DNA of 8,371 nt, from the NCBI GenBank assembly GCA_001464255.1, contig LNFD01000404.1, positions 1-8,371 on the forward strand, given 5' to 3'. Shown in pieces: positions 1 to 6,289 of the stretch. Source of the stretch: Actinomycetales bacterium Ga0077552 (lineage in GTDB: Bacteria; Actinomycetota; Actinomycetes; Actinomycetales; Microbacteriaceae). The first letter of the stretch is position 1, and the number at the start of each line of letters is the position of its first letter. The notes under the pieces are model-generated. The model saw only the letters and a list, made by a program, of their open reading frames with translations, made no database searches and was not told the origin of the DNA. The position numbers were made by a program, and so were the translations under genes.

Positions 1-347
1 TCGTCGAGGCGCTCGCCCGCACCGCCGCGATCGCGCGGGAAGACGCCGAGGCGCTCGACCGCATGGTCGACGAGCTGGCCGAAGACCTCACCGACCTGGC
101 CGAGGGGGGATGCTCGCTCGCGGTCGCGGGGCTGCTCGTGAACCCGCCCGCGATCCGCCACCGGCTCATCCGGCTCGTCGTGCAGAGCCAGTTCGGGGCC
201 TCGATCAGCCGCGCCCAGACCCTCGAGGTCGCTCGGCTCGCGACCGACTGGCACGGCCAGGGCCCCGTGCACCTGCCCGGCATTAGGGTGGAACGCGCAG
301 CCGGGCTGATCGTGTTCGCCCTCGCCCCCGACCTTGTTGAGGAGTAA
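1..347 (+). CDS. tilS: tRNA(Ile)-lysidine synthetase, C-terminal part (cut by window start)
   Basis: TilS attaches lysidine to C34 of the CAU-anticodon tRNA-Ile so that it reads AUA, using ATP and lysine in the cytoplasm. The reading frame starts at base 3 and stays open to a TAA at 345-347, giving about 114 residues. The ATP-binding N-terminal domain (SGGxDS) lies outside the window. What is visible is the helical part beginning VEALARTAAIAREDAEALDR, which resembles the ART(A)..REDxxALD stretch of actinobacterial TilS, followed by a region with RHRLIRLV and a final segment HLPGIRVERAAGLIVF typical of the family's C-terminus. It sits directly before hpt with a 4-base gap, the usual tilS-hpt pair. 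The codons ATT AGG at 282-287 are unusual for this gene and coincide with a promoter-like hexamer. The identification rests on a partial sequence plus gene order. Confidence 0.85.
   Translation, partial: VEALARTAAIAREDAEALDRMVDELAEDLTDLAEGGCSLAVAGLLVNPPAIRHRLIRLVVQSQFGASISRAQTLEVARLATDWHGQGPVHLPGIRVERAAGLIVFALAPDLVEE
284..289 (+). promoter_or_regulatory. candidate -10 element (TAGGGT) for hpt inside the end of tilS
   Basis: TAGGGT matches the actinobacterial -10 consensus TANNNT. It lies 62 bases before the hpt GTG and is built from two poorly used codons (ATT AGG) in an otherwise G/C-ending gene, which suggests selection for the DNA motif. No recognisable -35 box is present at the usual 16-19 base spacing. 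This is inferred, not demonstrated. Confidence 0.35.
339..344 (+). promoter_or_regulatory. ribosome binding site GAGGAG that sets the hpt start
   Basis: GAGGAG ends 7 bases before GTG at 352 and overlaps the end of tilS. The longer alternative that begins with TTG at 334 would start upstream of and overlap this site, so the GTG is preferred. Confidence 0.8.
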
Positions 348-351
348 CGCC

Positions 352-906
352 GTGGACGTCGACGACATCCGTTCCGACCTGACCGAGGTGCTCGTCACCG
401 AGCAGGAGATCCACGCGAAGCTCGCCGAGCTCGCGCGCCGGGTCGAAGCCGACTACGGCGACACCCCGCCGCTGCTCGTCGGCGTGCTCAAGGGCGCGGT
501 CATGGTCATGGCCGACTTCGCGCGCGAGCTCGCCGTGCACGTCGAGATGGACTGGATGGCGGTGTCGAGCTACGGCGCGAGCACCGAGTCGAGCGGCGTC
601 GTGCGCATTCTCAAAGACCTCGACACCGAGATCGCCGGGCGCGACGTGCTCATCGTGGAAGACATCATCGACTCGGGGCTGACGCTGTCGTGGCTGCGCG
701 CGAACCTCGAGTCGCGCGGCGCGAAGAGCGTCAAGATTCTCGCCCTGCTGCGCAAGCCCGAGTCGGCGAAGGTTCAGGTCGACGTCGACTACGTGGGCTT
801 CGAGATCCCGCCCGCGTTCGTCGTCGGCTACGGCCTCGACTACGCCGAGAAGTACCGCAACCTGCGGGCCATCGGCGTGCTGGCCCCGCACGTCTACGAG
901 GGCTGA
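352..906 (+). CDS. hpt: hypoxanthine(-guanine) phosphoribosyltransferase
   Basis: This purine-salvage enzyme joins hypoxanthine or guanine to PRPP, giving IMP or GMP, in the cytoplasm. The product is 184 residues, normal for bacterial Hpt. VLKGAVMVMADFAR near residues 45-58 is the first substrate-binding stretch. SSYGASTESSG near 75-85 is the flexible loop. VEDIIDSG at 102-109 is the PRPP-binding motif with the acidic pair and the P-loop. LLRKP near 130 and the C-terminal VGYGLDYAEKYRNL are further family signatures. The GTG start is chosen because of GAGGAG 7 bases upstream. The tilS-hpt-ftsH order is conserved in actinobacteria. All key residues are present. Guanine versus hypoxanthine preference cannot be read from the sequence. 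Confidence 0.96.
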   Translation: MDVDDIRSDLTEVLVTEQEIHAKLAELARRVEADYGDTPPLLVGVLKGAVMVMADFARELAVHVEMDWMAVSSYGASTESSGVVRILKDLDTEIAGRDVLIVEDIIDSGLTLSWLRANLESRGAKSVKILALLRKPESAKVQVDVDYVGFEIPPAFVVGYGLDYAEKYRNLRAIGVLAPHVYEG

Positions 907-942
907 GAGCGAACATCCGGCCGCCGCCAAGAACCCGCGCGA

Positions 943-948
943 TAGCCT
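943..948 (+). promoter_or_regulatory. candidate -10 element (TAGCCT) upstream of ftsH
   Basis: TAGCCT fits TANNNT and lies 52 bases before the ftsH ATG, in the only sizeable intergenic gap of the window (907-1000). It overlaps a small perfect inverted repeat, GCCTG-A-CAGGC at 945-955, that could be an operator or chance. No clear -35 box is visible. The rest of the gap holds a weak ribosome binding site and a hairpin, annotated separately. Confidence 0.4.
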
Positions 949-965
949 GACAGGCACGATCCACC

Positions 966-994
966 GGAAGAAAGGTGCGGGGCCGCCGGCCCGC
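966..994 (+). promoter_or_regulatory. ftsH leader: weak Shine-Dalgarno followed by a GC hairpin
   Basis: A purine stretch GGAAGAAAGGTG (966-977) includes AGGTG, which is complementary to the 16S rRNA 3' end, but its core ends about 25 bases before the ATG at 1001, too far for normal use. Bases 977-994 can fold into a GC-only stem: 980-984 pair with 988-992 around a 3-base loop, and 977-978 pair with 993-994 with G979 bulged. Folding would leave about 7 bases between the Shine-Dalgarno and the ATG. The pairing is seen in the sequence; its role is inferred. Confidence 0.4.
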
Positions 995-1000
995 CTGCCC

Positions 1001-3004
1001 ATGAACCTCAAGAAACTCGTCCGAGGCCCGTTCCTCTACATCGTCGCCGGAGCCCTCGTGCTCTGGATCGGCTTCGCCCTGCTCGGCGGCATCGGCGGCT
1101 TTCGCCAGATCAGCACGCAAGAGGGCCTTGAGTTCTTGGAGAAGGCAGAGATCACGAGCGTCAAGATCGTCGACGGCGAGCAGCGCGTCGACATCGTGCT
1201 CGCCGAGCCCGATGACGAGTTCGGGCAGAACGTGCAGTTCTACTACGTCGCGCCCCGCGGCCTCGCGGTCGTCGAGGCCGTCGACGCGGCGAACGTCGAT
1301 GACGACTTCACCGACGAGGTGCCGCAGACCAACTTCTTCGTGAGCCTGCTCGGGCTCATCATCCCGTTTCTCATCATCGGCGTCATCTTCTACTTCTTGC
1401 TCACGCGCCTGCAGGGCGGCGGCGGCCGGGTCATGCAGTTCGGCAAGTCGCGCGCCAAGCTCGTCAGCAAGGAGACCCCGCAGGTCACCTTCGCCGACGT
1501 CGCGGGGGCCGACGAGGCGATCGAGGAGCTCGAGGAGATCAAAGACTTCCTGAAAGACCCGACGCGGTTCCAGGCGGTCGGCGCCCGCATTCCGAAGGGC
1601 GTGCTGCTCTACGGCCCTCCCGGCACGGGCAAGACGCTGCTCGCGCGCTCGGTCGCGGGCGAGGCGGGCGTGCCCTTCTACTCGATCTCGGGCTCCGACT
1701 TCGTCGAGATGTTCGTCGGCGTCGGTGCGAGCCGCGTGCGCGACCTCTTCACGCAGGCCAAGGAGAACGCTCCGGCGATCATCTTCGTCGACGAGATCGA
1801 CGCCGTCGGCCGTCACCGCGGCGCCGGCATGGGTGGCGGTCACGACGAGCGCGAGCAGACGCTCAACCAGATGCTCGTCGAGATGGATGGCTTCGACCCC
1901 AACACCAACGTCATCATGATCGCGGCGACCAACCGCCCCGACATCCTCGACCCCGCCCTGCTGCGCCCGGGCCGCTTCGACCGCCAGATCCAGGTCGACG
2001 CCCCCGACATGAAGGGCCGCGAGAAGATCCTGCAGGTGCACGCCAAGGGCAAGCCCATGGCCGAGAACGTCGACCTCGAGGTGCTCGCGCGAAAGACGCC
2101 CGGCTACACAGGCGCCGATCTCGCCAACGTGCTCAACGAGGCCGCGCTGCTCACGGCGCGTGCGCGCGAGGAGATCATCACGAACCAGGCCCTCGACGAG
2201 GCGGTCGACCGCGTCATGGCCGGCCCCCAGCGCCGCACGCGCATCATGCGCGACCACGAGAAGCTCATCACCGCGTACCACGAGGGCGGGCACGCGCTCG
2301 CGGCCGCCGCGATGCGCAACACCGACCCCGTCACGAAGGTCACGATCCTGCCGCGCGGCCGCGCCCTCGGCTACACGATGGTGCTGCCGATCGACGACAA
2401 GTACTCGATCACCCGCAACGAGCTGCTCGACCAGCTGACGTACGCCATGGGCGGTCGCGTCGCCGAGGAGATCGTCTTCCACGACCCCACGACCGGCGCC
2501 TCGAACGACATCGAGAAGGCCACGGCCATCGCGCGCCGCATGGTGACCGAGTACGGCATGAGCACCGACGTGGGTGCGATCAAGCTCGGCCAGTCAAGCG
2601 GCGAGGTCTTCCTCGGCCGCGACATGGGCCACCAGCGCGACTACAGCGAGAAGCTCGCCGAGCGCGTCGACGCCGAGGTGCGCGCGCTCATCGAGCAGGC
2701 GCACGACGAGGCGTGGCAGGTCATCAACGACAACCGCGACATCCTCGACCGCCTCGCGACCGAGCTGCTCGAGAAGGAGACGCTCGACCACCTGCAGCTC
2801 GCCGAGATCTTCGCCGACGTCAAGCGCCTGCCCGAGCGCCCGCAGTGGCTCTCGAGCAGCAAGCGCCCGCTGCCCGACCTGCCGCCGGTGCCGATGCCGA
2901 CGAAGGCGCCCGTCGAGGCCGCCGCGCTCGCGAGCACGGCGCACGACGCCGCGGCCCCCGGTGCGCACGCCTCGACCGACGCCCCGCCCGCGGCGCGCGA
3001 CTGA
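1001..3004 (+). CDS. ftsH: ATP-dependent zinc metalloprotease FtsH
   Basis: FtsH is a membrane-anchored AAA+ protease, active as a hexamer, that pulls out and degrades misassembled membrane proteins and some short-lived cytoplasmic ones. The product has 667 residues. Transmembrane segments lie at about 11-28 and 112-137, with a short external domain between them. The AAA+ part shows Walker A GPPGTGKT at 205-212, Walker B ending in D264-E265, and the second region of homology at 310-328 with arginine fingers R325 and R328. The protease part shows HEGGH at 427-431, with the third zinc ligand expected at D503 in ASNDIEKAT. The last 60 or so residues are proline/alanine-rich and probably disordered, as in other actinobacterial homologues. 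ATG 1001 is chosen because MNLKKLVRGP leads straight into the first membrane segment and no upstream in-frame start exists nearby. The gene is intact. folE follows after 8 bases. Confidence 0.98.
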   Translation: MNLKKLVRGPFLYIVAGALVLWIGFALLGGIGGFRQISTQEGLEFLEKAEITSVKIVDGEQRVDIVLAEPDDEFGQNVQFYYVAPRGLAVVEAVDAANVDDDFTDEVPQTNFFVSLLGLIIPFLIIGVIFYFLLTRLQGGGGRVMQFGKSRAKLVSKETPQVTFADVAGADEAIEELEEIKDFLKDPTRFQAVGARIPKGVLLYGPPGTGKTLLARSVAGEAGVPFYSISGSDFVEMFVGVGASRVRDLFTQAKENAPAIIFVDEIDAVGRHRGAGMGGGHDEREQTLNQMLVEMDGFDPNTNVIMIAATNRPDILDPALLRPGRFDRQIQVDAPDMKGREKILQVHAKGKPMAENVDLEVLARKTPGYTGADLANVLNEAALLTARAREEIITNQALDEAVDRVMAGPQRRTRIMRDHEKLITAYHEGGHALAAAAMRNTDPVTKVTILPRGRALGYTMVLPIDDKYSITRNELLDQLTYAMGGRVAEEIVFHDPTTGASNDIEKATAIARRMVTEYGMSTDVGAIKLGQSSGEVFLGRDMGHQRDYSEKLAERVDAEVRALIEQAHDEAWQVINDNRDILDRLATELLEKETLDHLQLAEIFADVKRLPERPQWLSSSKRPLPDLPPVPMPTKAPVEAAALASTAHDAAAPGAHASTDAPPAARD

Positions 3005-3012
3005 GCCGCACC

Positions 3013-3597
3013 ATGCCCCCGATCGACACCGGCCGCATCGAGGCGGCCGTCGCCGAGATCCTGGCCGCGATCGGTGAGGATGCGCAGCGCCCCGGCCTGC
3101 TCACGACCCCGCAGCGGGTCGCCGAGGCCTACGCCGAGTTCTTCGCGGGCGTCGGTGTCGACCCCGTGCCGCTGCTGCGCGACGAGCTCGCGACGCAGGA
3201 CGCTCCCGAGCAACGCGGGGAGATCGTGCTGCTGCGCGACATCGCCCTGCGCTCGATCTGCGAGCACCACCTGCTGCCCTTCACCGGGGTCGCGCACGTC
3301 GCCTACCTGCCCGCCGAGCGCATCGTCGGCCTCGGCAGCATCGCCCGCACCGTCGAGACCCTCGCCTCGCGCCCGCAGCTGCAGGAGCGGCTGGGGGAGG
3401 ACATCGTCGCCGCGATCGACGCCGCCCTCGCGCCGCTCGGCGCCCTCGTCGTCATCGACGCGCGGCACGGCTGCGTGGGGGCCCGCGGCCCGCGGCAGGC
3501 CGAGAGCACGACCGTCACGGTCGCCGCGAGCGGGGCGCTCGCCGACCCCGTGCGCCGCGCCGAGGTGATGGCGCTCATCGGCGGAGGCGCCGCGTGA
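3013..3597 (+). CDS. folE: GTP cyclohydrolase I
   Basis: FolE converts GTP to 7,8-dihydroneopterin triphosphate, the first step of folate synthesis, as a zinc-dependent cytoplasmic decamer. The product has 194 residues, the normal core length. The zinc ligands are visible: C83 and H86 in SICEHHLLPFTG, and C154 in ARHGCVGARG. RPGLLTTPQRVAEAY near 26-40 and PAERIVGLGSIAR near 98-110 are family signatures. The C-terminal PRQAESTTVT replaces the more common VRKxGSxTVT, a conservative variation. The ATG is 8 bases after the ftsH stop and has no clear Shine-Dalgarno, so translation probably depends on ribosomes finishing ftsH. The stop overlaps the folP start (GTGA). This is a type IA (FolE1) enzyme, since the zinc ligands and fold motifs are of that family. 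Confidence 0.96.
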   Translation: MPPIDTGRIEAAVAEILAAIGEDAQRPGLLTTPQRVAEAYAEFFAGVGVDPVPLLRDELATQDAPEQRGEIVLLRDIALRSICEHHLLPFTGVAHVAYLPAERIVGLGSIARTVETLASRPQLQERLGEDIVAAIDAALAPLGALVVIDARHGCVGARGPRQAESTTVTVAASGALADPVRRAEVMALIGGGAA

Positions 3598-4368
3598 CGG
3601 CGCGCCCACAACTCTGGGGCGTGCTCAACGTCACGCCCGACTCGTTCAGCGACGGCGGCCGCTTCGTCGACCCCGAGGCGGCCCTCGCGCAGGGGCGGCG
3701 CCTGGTGGACGAGGGCGCGTCCGTCATCGACGTCGGGGGCGAGTCGACCCGGCCGGGCGCCGAGCCCGTGACGCCGGAGGTCGAGCGCGAGCGCGTGCTG
3801 CCCGTGGTGGCGGCGCTCGCCGCGGAGGGCATCCGCGTCTCGATCGACACCATGAACGCGAGCACCGCGGCCGCGGCCGTCGAGGCCGGGGCGGCGATCG
3901 TCAACGACGTGAGCGGCGGCCTCGCCGACCCCGCCATGCTCGAGACCGTCGCGGGGCTCGGCACGCCCTACGTGATCATGCACTGGCGCGGGCCGAGCTC
4001 GACGTGGGACGCCGTGAGCGAGTACGGCTGGGCGCCACAGGATGTCACGACCGAGCTCATGGGCCGCTGGCACGCCGCGCTCGCGGCGGGCGTGCAGCCC
4101 GAGCGGCTGTGGGTCGACCCGGGGCTCGGGTTCGCCAAGCGCGCCGAGCATAACTGGCAGCTGCTCGCCGACCTCGGAACCCTGCGCTCGATCGGTGCGC
4201 GCGTGCTGCTGGGCGCCTCGCGCAAGCGCTTTCTCGGCGCGCTGCTGCCCGAGGGCGCCGCGGTCGACGAGCGCGACCTGCTGACCGCGGTCGTCTCGGC
4301 CCTCGCGGCGGGGCACGTGGATGCCCTGCGCGTGCACGACGTGCGCGCGAGCGCCCGCGCCCTCGACC
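3594..4368 (+). CDS. folP: dihydropteroate synthase (no stop codon; frame runs on into folB)
   Basis: FolP condenses 6-hydroxymethyl-7,8-dihydropterin diphosphate with p-aminobenzoate to give dihydropteroate and is the sulfonamide target. The GTG start overlaps the folE stop and has GGAGG 6 bases upstream. Motifs in order: NVTPDSFSDGG near residue 12, ESTRPGAEPV near 50, NDVSGG near 104, MHWRG at 129-133, DPGLGFAKRAEHN with K182, GASRKRFLG with K211, and the closing VHDV at 247-250. The catalytic set is complete. The end given is approximate. After VRASARALD at about 4367 the frame contains no stop and turns into arginine-rich nonsense, while the next frame (+1) becomes coding with G/C-ending codons. 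The left-open frame continues without a stop to 5321, the end of folK. Either a base has been gained (or two lost) near 4348-4392, or this was a FolP-FolB fusion that is now shifted. Confidence 0.92.
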
Positions 4369-4800
4369 GCCGCGGCCGCCAGCGCGCCCGCGTACCGCGC
4401 CTCGTACGTCGCGAGCCCGCCGGTCGACACCCGCGCGCGCGGCGACAGGATCACGCTCACGGGCCTGCGCGCCTACGCGCACCACGGCGTCTTCGACCAC
4501 GAGCGGCGCGACGGGCAAGAGTTCGTGATCGACCTCGTCGCGCACCTCGACCTGCGCGGCGCGGCCGCGTACGACGAGCTCGCCTCGACCGTGCACTACG
4601 GAGTGCTCGCCGAGGAGGTCGTCGCGGCCGTCGAGGGCGACCCCGTCGACCTCATCGAGACGGTCGCCGAGCGCGTCGCGGGGGTCGTGCTGCGCCACGG
4701 CGCCGTGTGGCAGACCGAGGTCACGGTGCACAAGCCGCAGGCGCCCATCACCGTGCCCTTCGCCGATGTGAGCGTCACGATCGTGCGGGGGCGGTCGTGA
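4369..4800 (+). CDS. folB: dihydroneopterin aldolase (no recognisable start codon)
   Basis: FolB cleaves 7,8-dihydroneopterin to 6-hydroxymethyl-7,8-dihydropterin and glycolaldehyde. The recognisable protein starts at GDRITLTGLRAYAHHGVF (from 4441) and ends at TGA 4798-4800, about 119 residues, the normal length. Family residues are present: the Glu in GVFDHERRDGQ, the Tyr in STVHYGVLAEEV, the DLIETVAERVA stretch, and the Lys in VTVHKPQAPI. The problem is the start. In this frame no ATG, GTG or TTG lies between 4324 and the conserved region. The only one upstream is ATG 4321, inside the conserved C-terminus of folP. The 25 or so codons before 4441 all end in G or C and read AAAASAPAYRASYVASPP and onward, like a coding linker, so the gene may be the second half of a frameshifted folP-folB fusion. 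The stop overlaps the folK GTG (GTGA). Identity is certain; the 5' boundary is not. Confidence 0.88.
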   Translation, partial: AAAASAPAYRASYVASPPVDTRARGDRITLTGLRAYAHHGVFDHERRDGQEFVIDLVAHLDLRGAAAYDELASTVHYGVLAEEVVAAVEGDPVDLIETVAERVAGVVLRHGAVWQTEVTVHKPQAPITVPFADVSVTIVRGRS

Positions 4801-5321
4801 CCGCCGTGGCAGACACCGACGGCGGGCACCACGGTGCCCGGCTCGCCACGGCCGTCATCGCGCTCGGCAGCAACCTCGGCGACCGCGAGGCCACCCTCGA
4901 GCGGGCGGTGGCCGCGCTCGACGCGCTGCCCGAGTCGAGCATCCTCGCCGTCTCGTCGTGGCACGGCACGGTCGCGCTGACGCTCGCGGGCCTCGACCCC
5001 GAGAAGCCCCCCTACCTCAACGGCGTCGCGTTGCTGCAGACGCGGCTCGACCCCTTCACGCTGCTCGACGCGCTGCGGCAGATCGAGCTCGAGAACGGCC
5101 GCGAGCGGGCCGAGCGCTGGGGCGACCGCACGCTCGACCTCGACCTCATCGCGCTCGACGAGCTCGAGATCGACTCCGACGTGCTGCAGGTGCCGCACCC
5201 CCGCGCGCACGAGCGCGACTTCGTGCTCGCGCCGTGGCTCGAGGTGCAGCCGGATGCCCGGCTCGTCGGGCACGGACCGGTCGCCGCCCTGCTCGCCGCG
5301 CTCGAGGGCGCCGCCTCATGA
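4797..5321 (+). CDS. folK: 6-hydroxymethyl-7,8-dihydropterin pyrophosphokinase (HPPK)
   Basis: FolK transfers diphosphate from ATP to 6-hydroxymethyl-7,8-dihydropterin, producing the substrate of FolP. The product has 174 residues from GTG 4797, which overlaps the folB stop. The first 17 or so residues are a non-conserved extension. The fold then begins at ATAVIALGSNLGDREATL. Further signatures are PPYLNGVALLQT (pterin-binding Asn), RERAERWGDRTLDLDLI with the two magnesium-binding aspartates D114 and D116, and VPHPRAHERDFVLAPW. All catalytic residues are present. The reading frame is the same as that of folP, with no stop between them, so an automatic caller may merge the two. The stop overlaps the next ATG (ATGA). 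Confidence 0.95.
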   Translation: MTAVADTDGGHHGARLATAVIALGSNLGDREATLERAVAALDALPESSILAVSSWHGTVALTLAGLDPEKPPYLNGVALLQTRLDPFTLLDALRQIELENGRERAERWGDRTLDLDLIALDELEIDSDVLQVPHPRAHERDFVLAPWLEVQPDARLVGHGPVAALLAALEGAAS

Positions 5322-5628
5322 CCCGCACGCGACCGGCCGCCCTGCTGCTCGCCGCACTCGTCGGCGTCCTCGCGGCCTTCCTGCTCGACACCGTGCTCGC
5401 GATGCGCGGGCTCGCCGTCATCGTGCCGCCCGTCTCGCTCGCCGTCGCGCTCGTGCTCATCGGCGTCGTCGTGCTCGCGCTCGCCTGGCCCGTGCGGCGC
5501 GCGGCCGCGGGCGAGCGCCGCATCGACCCCTTCTACGCCACGCGCGGCGAGCGCGCTGACGGGGGCGCTGCTCGCGGGCGCCGCCGCGGGCATCCTGATC
5601 TATCTGCTCACGCGTTCGGTCGTGCCGT

Positions 5629-5634
5629 TAGGCT
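5629..5634 (+). promoter_or_regulatory. candidate -10 element (TAGGCT) upstream of the PH-domain genes
   Basis: TAGGCT fits TANNNT and lies 116 bases before the GTG at 5750. It is created by a TTA leucine codon (5628-5630), a codon rarely used in such GC-rich genes. An internal promoter for the two PH-domain genes is possible. No -35 box is evident. Confidence 0.3.
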
Positions 5635-5735
5635 CGACCCTGGCCGCGGGGGGCACCGTCGTCGCCGCCGTGCTGCTGGTGATCGCGGCGCTCGTCGCCG
5701 AGCACTGGTGCGCCCTTCCGCCCGACGAACCCACC

Positions 5736-5742
5736 GAGGAGG
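5736..5742 (+). promoter_or_regulatory. strong ribosome binding site GAGGAGG for the first PH-domain gene
   Basis: GAGGAGG ends 7 bases before GTG 5750 and lies within the last codons of the DUF3180 gene. It is the best Shine-Dalgarno in the window, so the PH gene can be initiated independently even though the gene upstream is frameshifted. Confidence 0.8.
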
Positions 5743-5749
5743 CCGACGC

Positions 5750-6289
5750 GTGACCACCACCGATCCCGAAGCGCCCGACACCGCTGCGCCCGCCGAGTCC
5801 GAGACCGTCGCGAGCCGCCTCGAGCGCCCCGAGACCGACTGGCAGCGCGTGTCGCTGAAGTACATCCCCGTCGACATGATCGGCACGCTCGTCTTCGGCG
5901 CCATCGCGACGGTCGTCGCGTTCGTTCCGTTCTGGTTGGGCTGGGCCGAGGGGTGGCTGCTCGGCGTCGGCATGGGCGCGCTCTTCCTCGTCGTGCTCGC
6001 CCTCACGCCCCGCCGCGTGCGGTCGATCGGCTACCTGCTGCGCGACGACGACCTGCTGTTCCGCCGCGGCATCATGTTCCAGCGCTTCGTGGCCGTGCCC
6101 TACGGCCGCATGCAGCTCGTCGACATCAGCCGCGGCCCGATCGCCCGCGCCTTCGGGCTCGCCGAGCTCAAGTTCGTCACGGCCGCCGCGTCGAGCGGCG
6201 TGCTCATCCCCGGCCTCCCGCTCGCCGAGGCCGAGCGCCTGCGCGACCACCTCGTCGCGGTCGCCGAGACGCGCCGGGCCGGGCTGTGA
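5750..6289 (+). CDS. membrane protein with one bacterial PH domain (YdbS-like, bPH_2)
   Basis: The product has 179 residues. A charged, proline/alanine-rich N-terminus (1-40) is followed by two membrane segments at about 43-63 and 68-86 (MIGTLVFGAIATVVAFVPFW and LLGVGMGALFLVVLAL). A cytoplasmic bPH_2 domain then covers about 92-173, with VRSIGYLLRDDDLLFRRGI, the VPYGRMQLVDISRGPIAR turn typical of the family, and a helix at the end. This matches the YdbS type of Bacillus and is conserved after DUF3180 in related actinobacteria. Its role is not established. The GTG overlaps the DUF3180 stop, GAGGAGG lies upstream, and the TGA overlaps the GTG of the second PH gene, suggesting that the two products are made together and may form a membrane complex (inference). 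Confidence 0.88.
   Translation: MTTTDPEAPDTAAPAESETVASRLERPETDWQRVSLKYIPVDMIGTLVFGAIATVVAFVPFWLGWAEGWLLGVGMGALFLVVLALTPRRVRSIGYLLRDDDLLFRRGIMFQRFVAVPYGRMQLVDISRGPIARAFGLAELKFVTAAASSGVLIPGLPLAEAERLRDHLVAVAETRRAGL

Larger units (their letters stand above)
5318..5753 (+). pseudogene. DUF3180 membrane protein, frameshifted by an apparent 17-base loss
   Basis: The N-terminal half (5318 to about 5545) reads as a membrane protein with two hydrophobic segments, LLLAALVGVLAAFLLDTVLA and PPVSLAVALVLIGVVVLALA, ending in RRIDPFYATR. From about 5544 the coding frame is +1: ASALTGALLAGAAAGILIYL, SVVPLGSTLAAGGTVVAAVL, AEHWCALPPDEP, to TGA 5751-5753. Together these match DUF3180 proteins such as M. tuberculosis Rv3605c, which sits at the same place after folK. 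Family members carry a run like RSVTIAKASA where this sequence goes from ATR straight to (A)ASA, so about six residues are missing. A loss of 17 bases there accounts for both the gap and the shift and would restore a protein of about 150 residues. Function of the family is unknown. The ATG overlaps the folK stop, and the gene's TGA overlaps the next GTG. It could be a true pseudogene or an assembly error. Confidence 0.8.

Noticed and set aside
334..336. TTG as the start of hpt
   Set aside because: It would begin upstream of the clear GAGGAG ribosome binding site, inside tilS. GTG 352 has correct spacing.
945..955. Inverted repeat GCCTG-A-CAGGC as a terminator for hpt
   Set aside because: The stem is only 5 base pairs with a 1-base loop and there is no T-run. 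It overlaps the -10-like hexamer, so at most it could be an operator.
731..2482. 583-codon open frame on the minus strand opposite hpt and ftsH
   Set aside because: It lies antisense to an intact, fully recognised ftsH. Its composition (Arg, Asp, Val, Leu, His rich) is what the reverse strand of a GC-rich gene gives, and it has no recognisable domain.
4321..4323. ATG as the start of folB
   Set aside because: It lies within the conserved FolP C-terminus (DALRVHDV). The first residues it would give (MPCACTTCARAP) are off-frame folP sequence unlike any FolB N-terminus. Kept only as the sole formal start in that frame.
4391..4408. Inverted repeat CGTAC-N8-GTACG near the folP/folB junction as a frameshift-stimulating structure
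   Set aside because: It is only 5 base pairs, with no slippery sequence or stop codon before it, so it gives no real support for programmed frameshifting.
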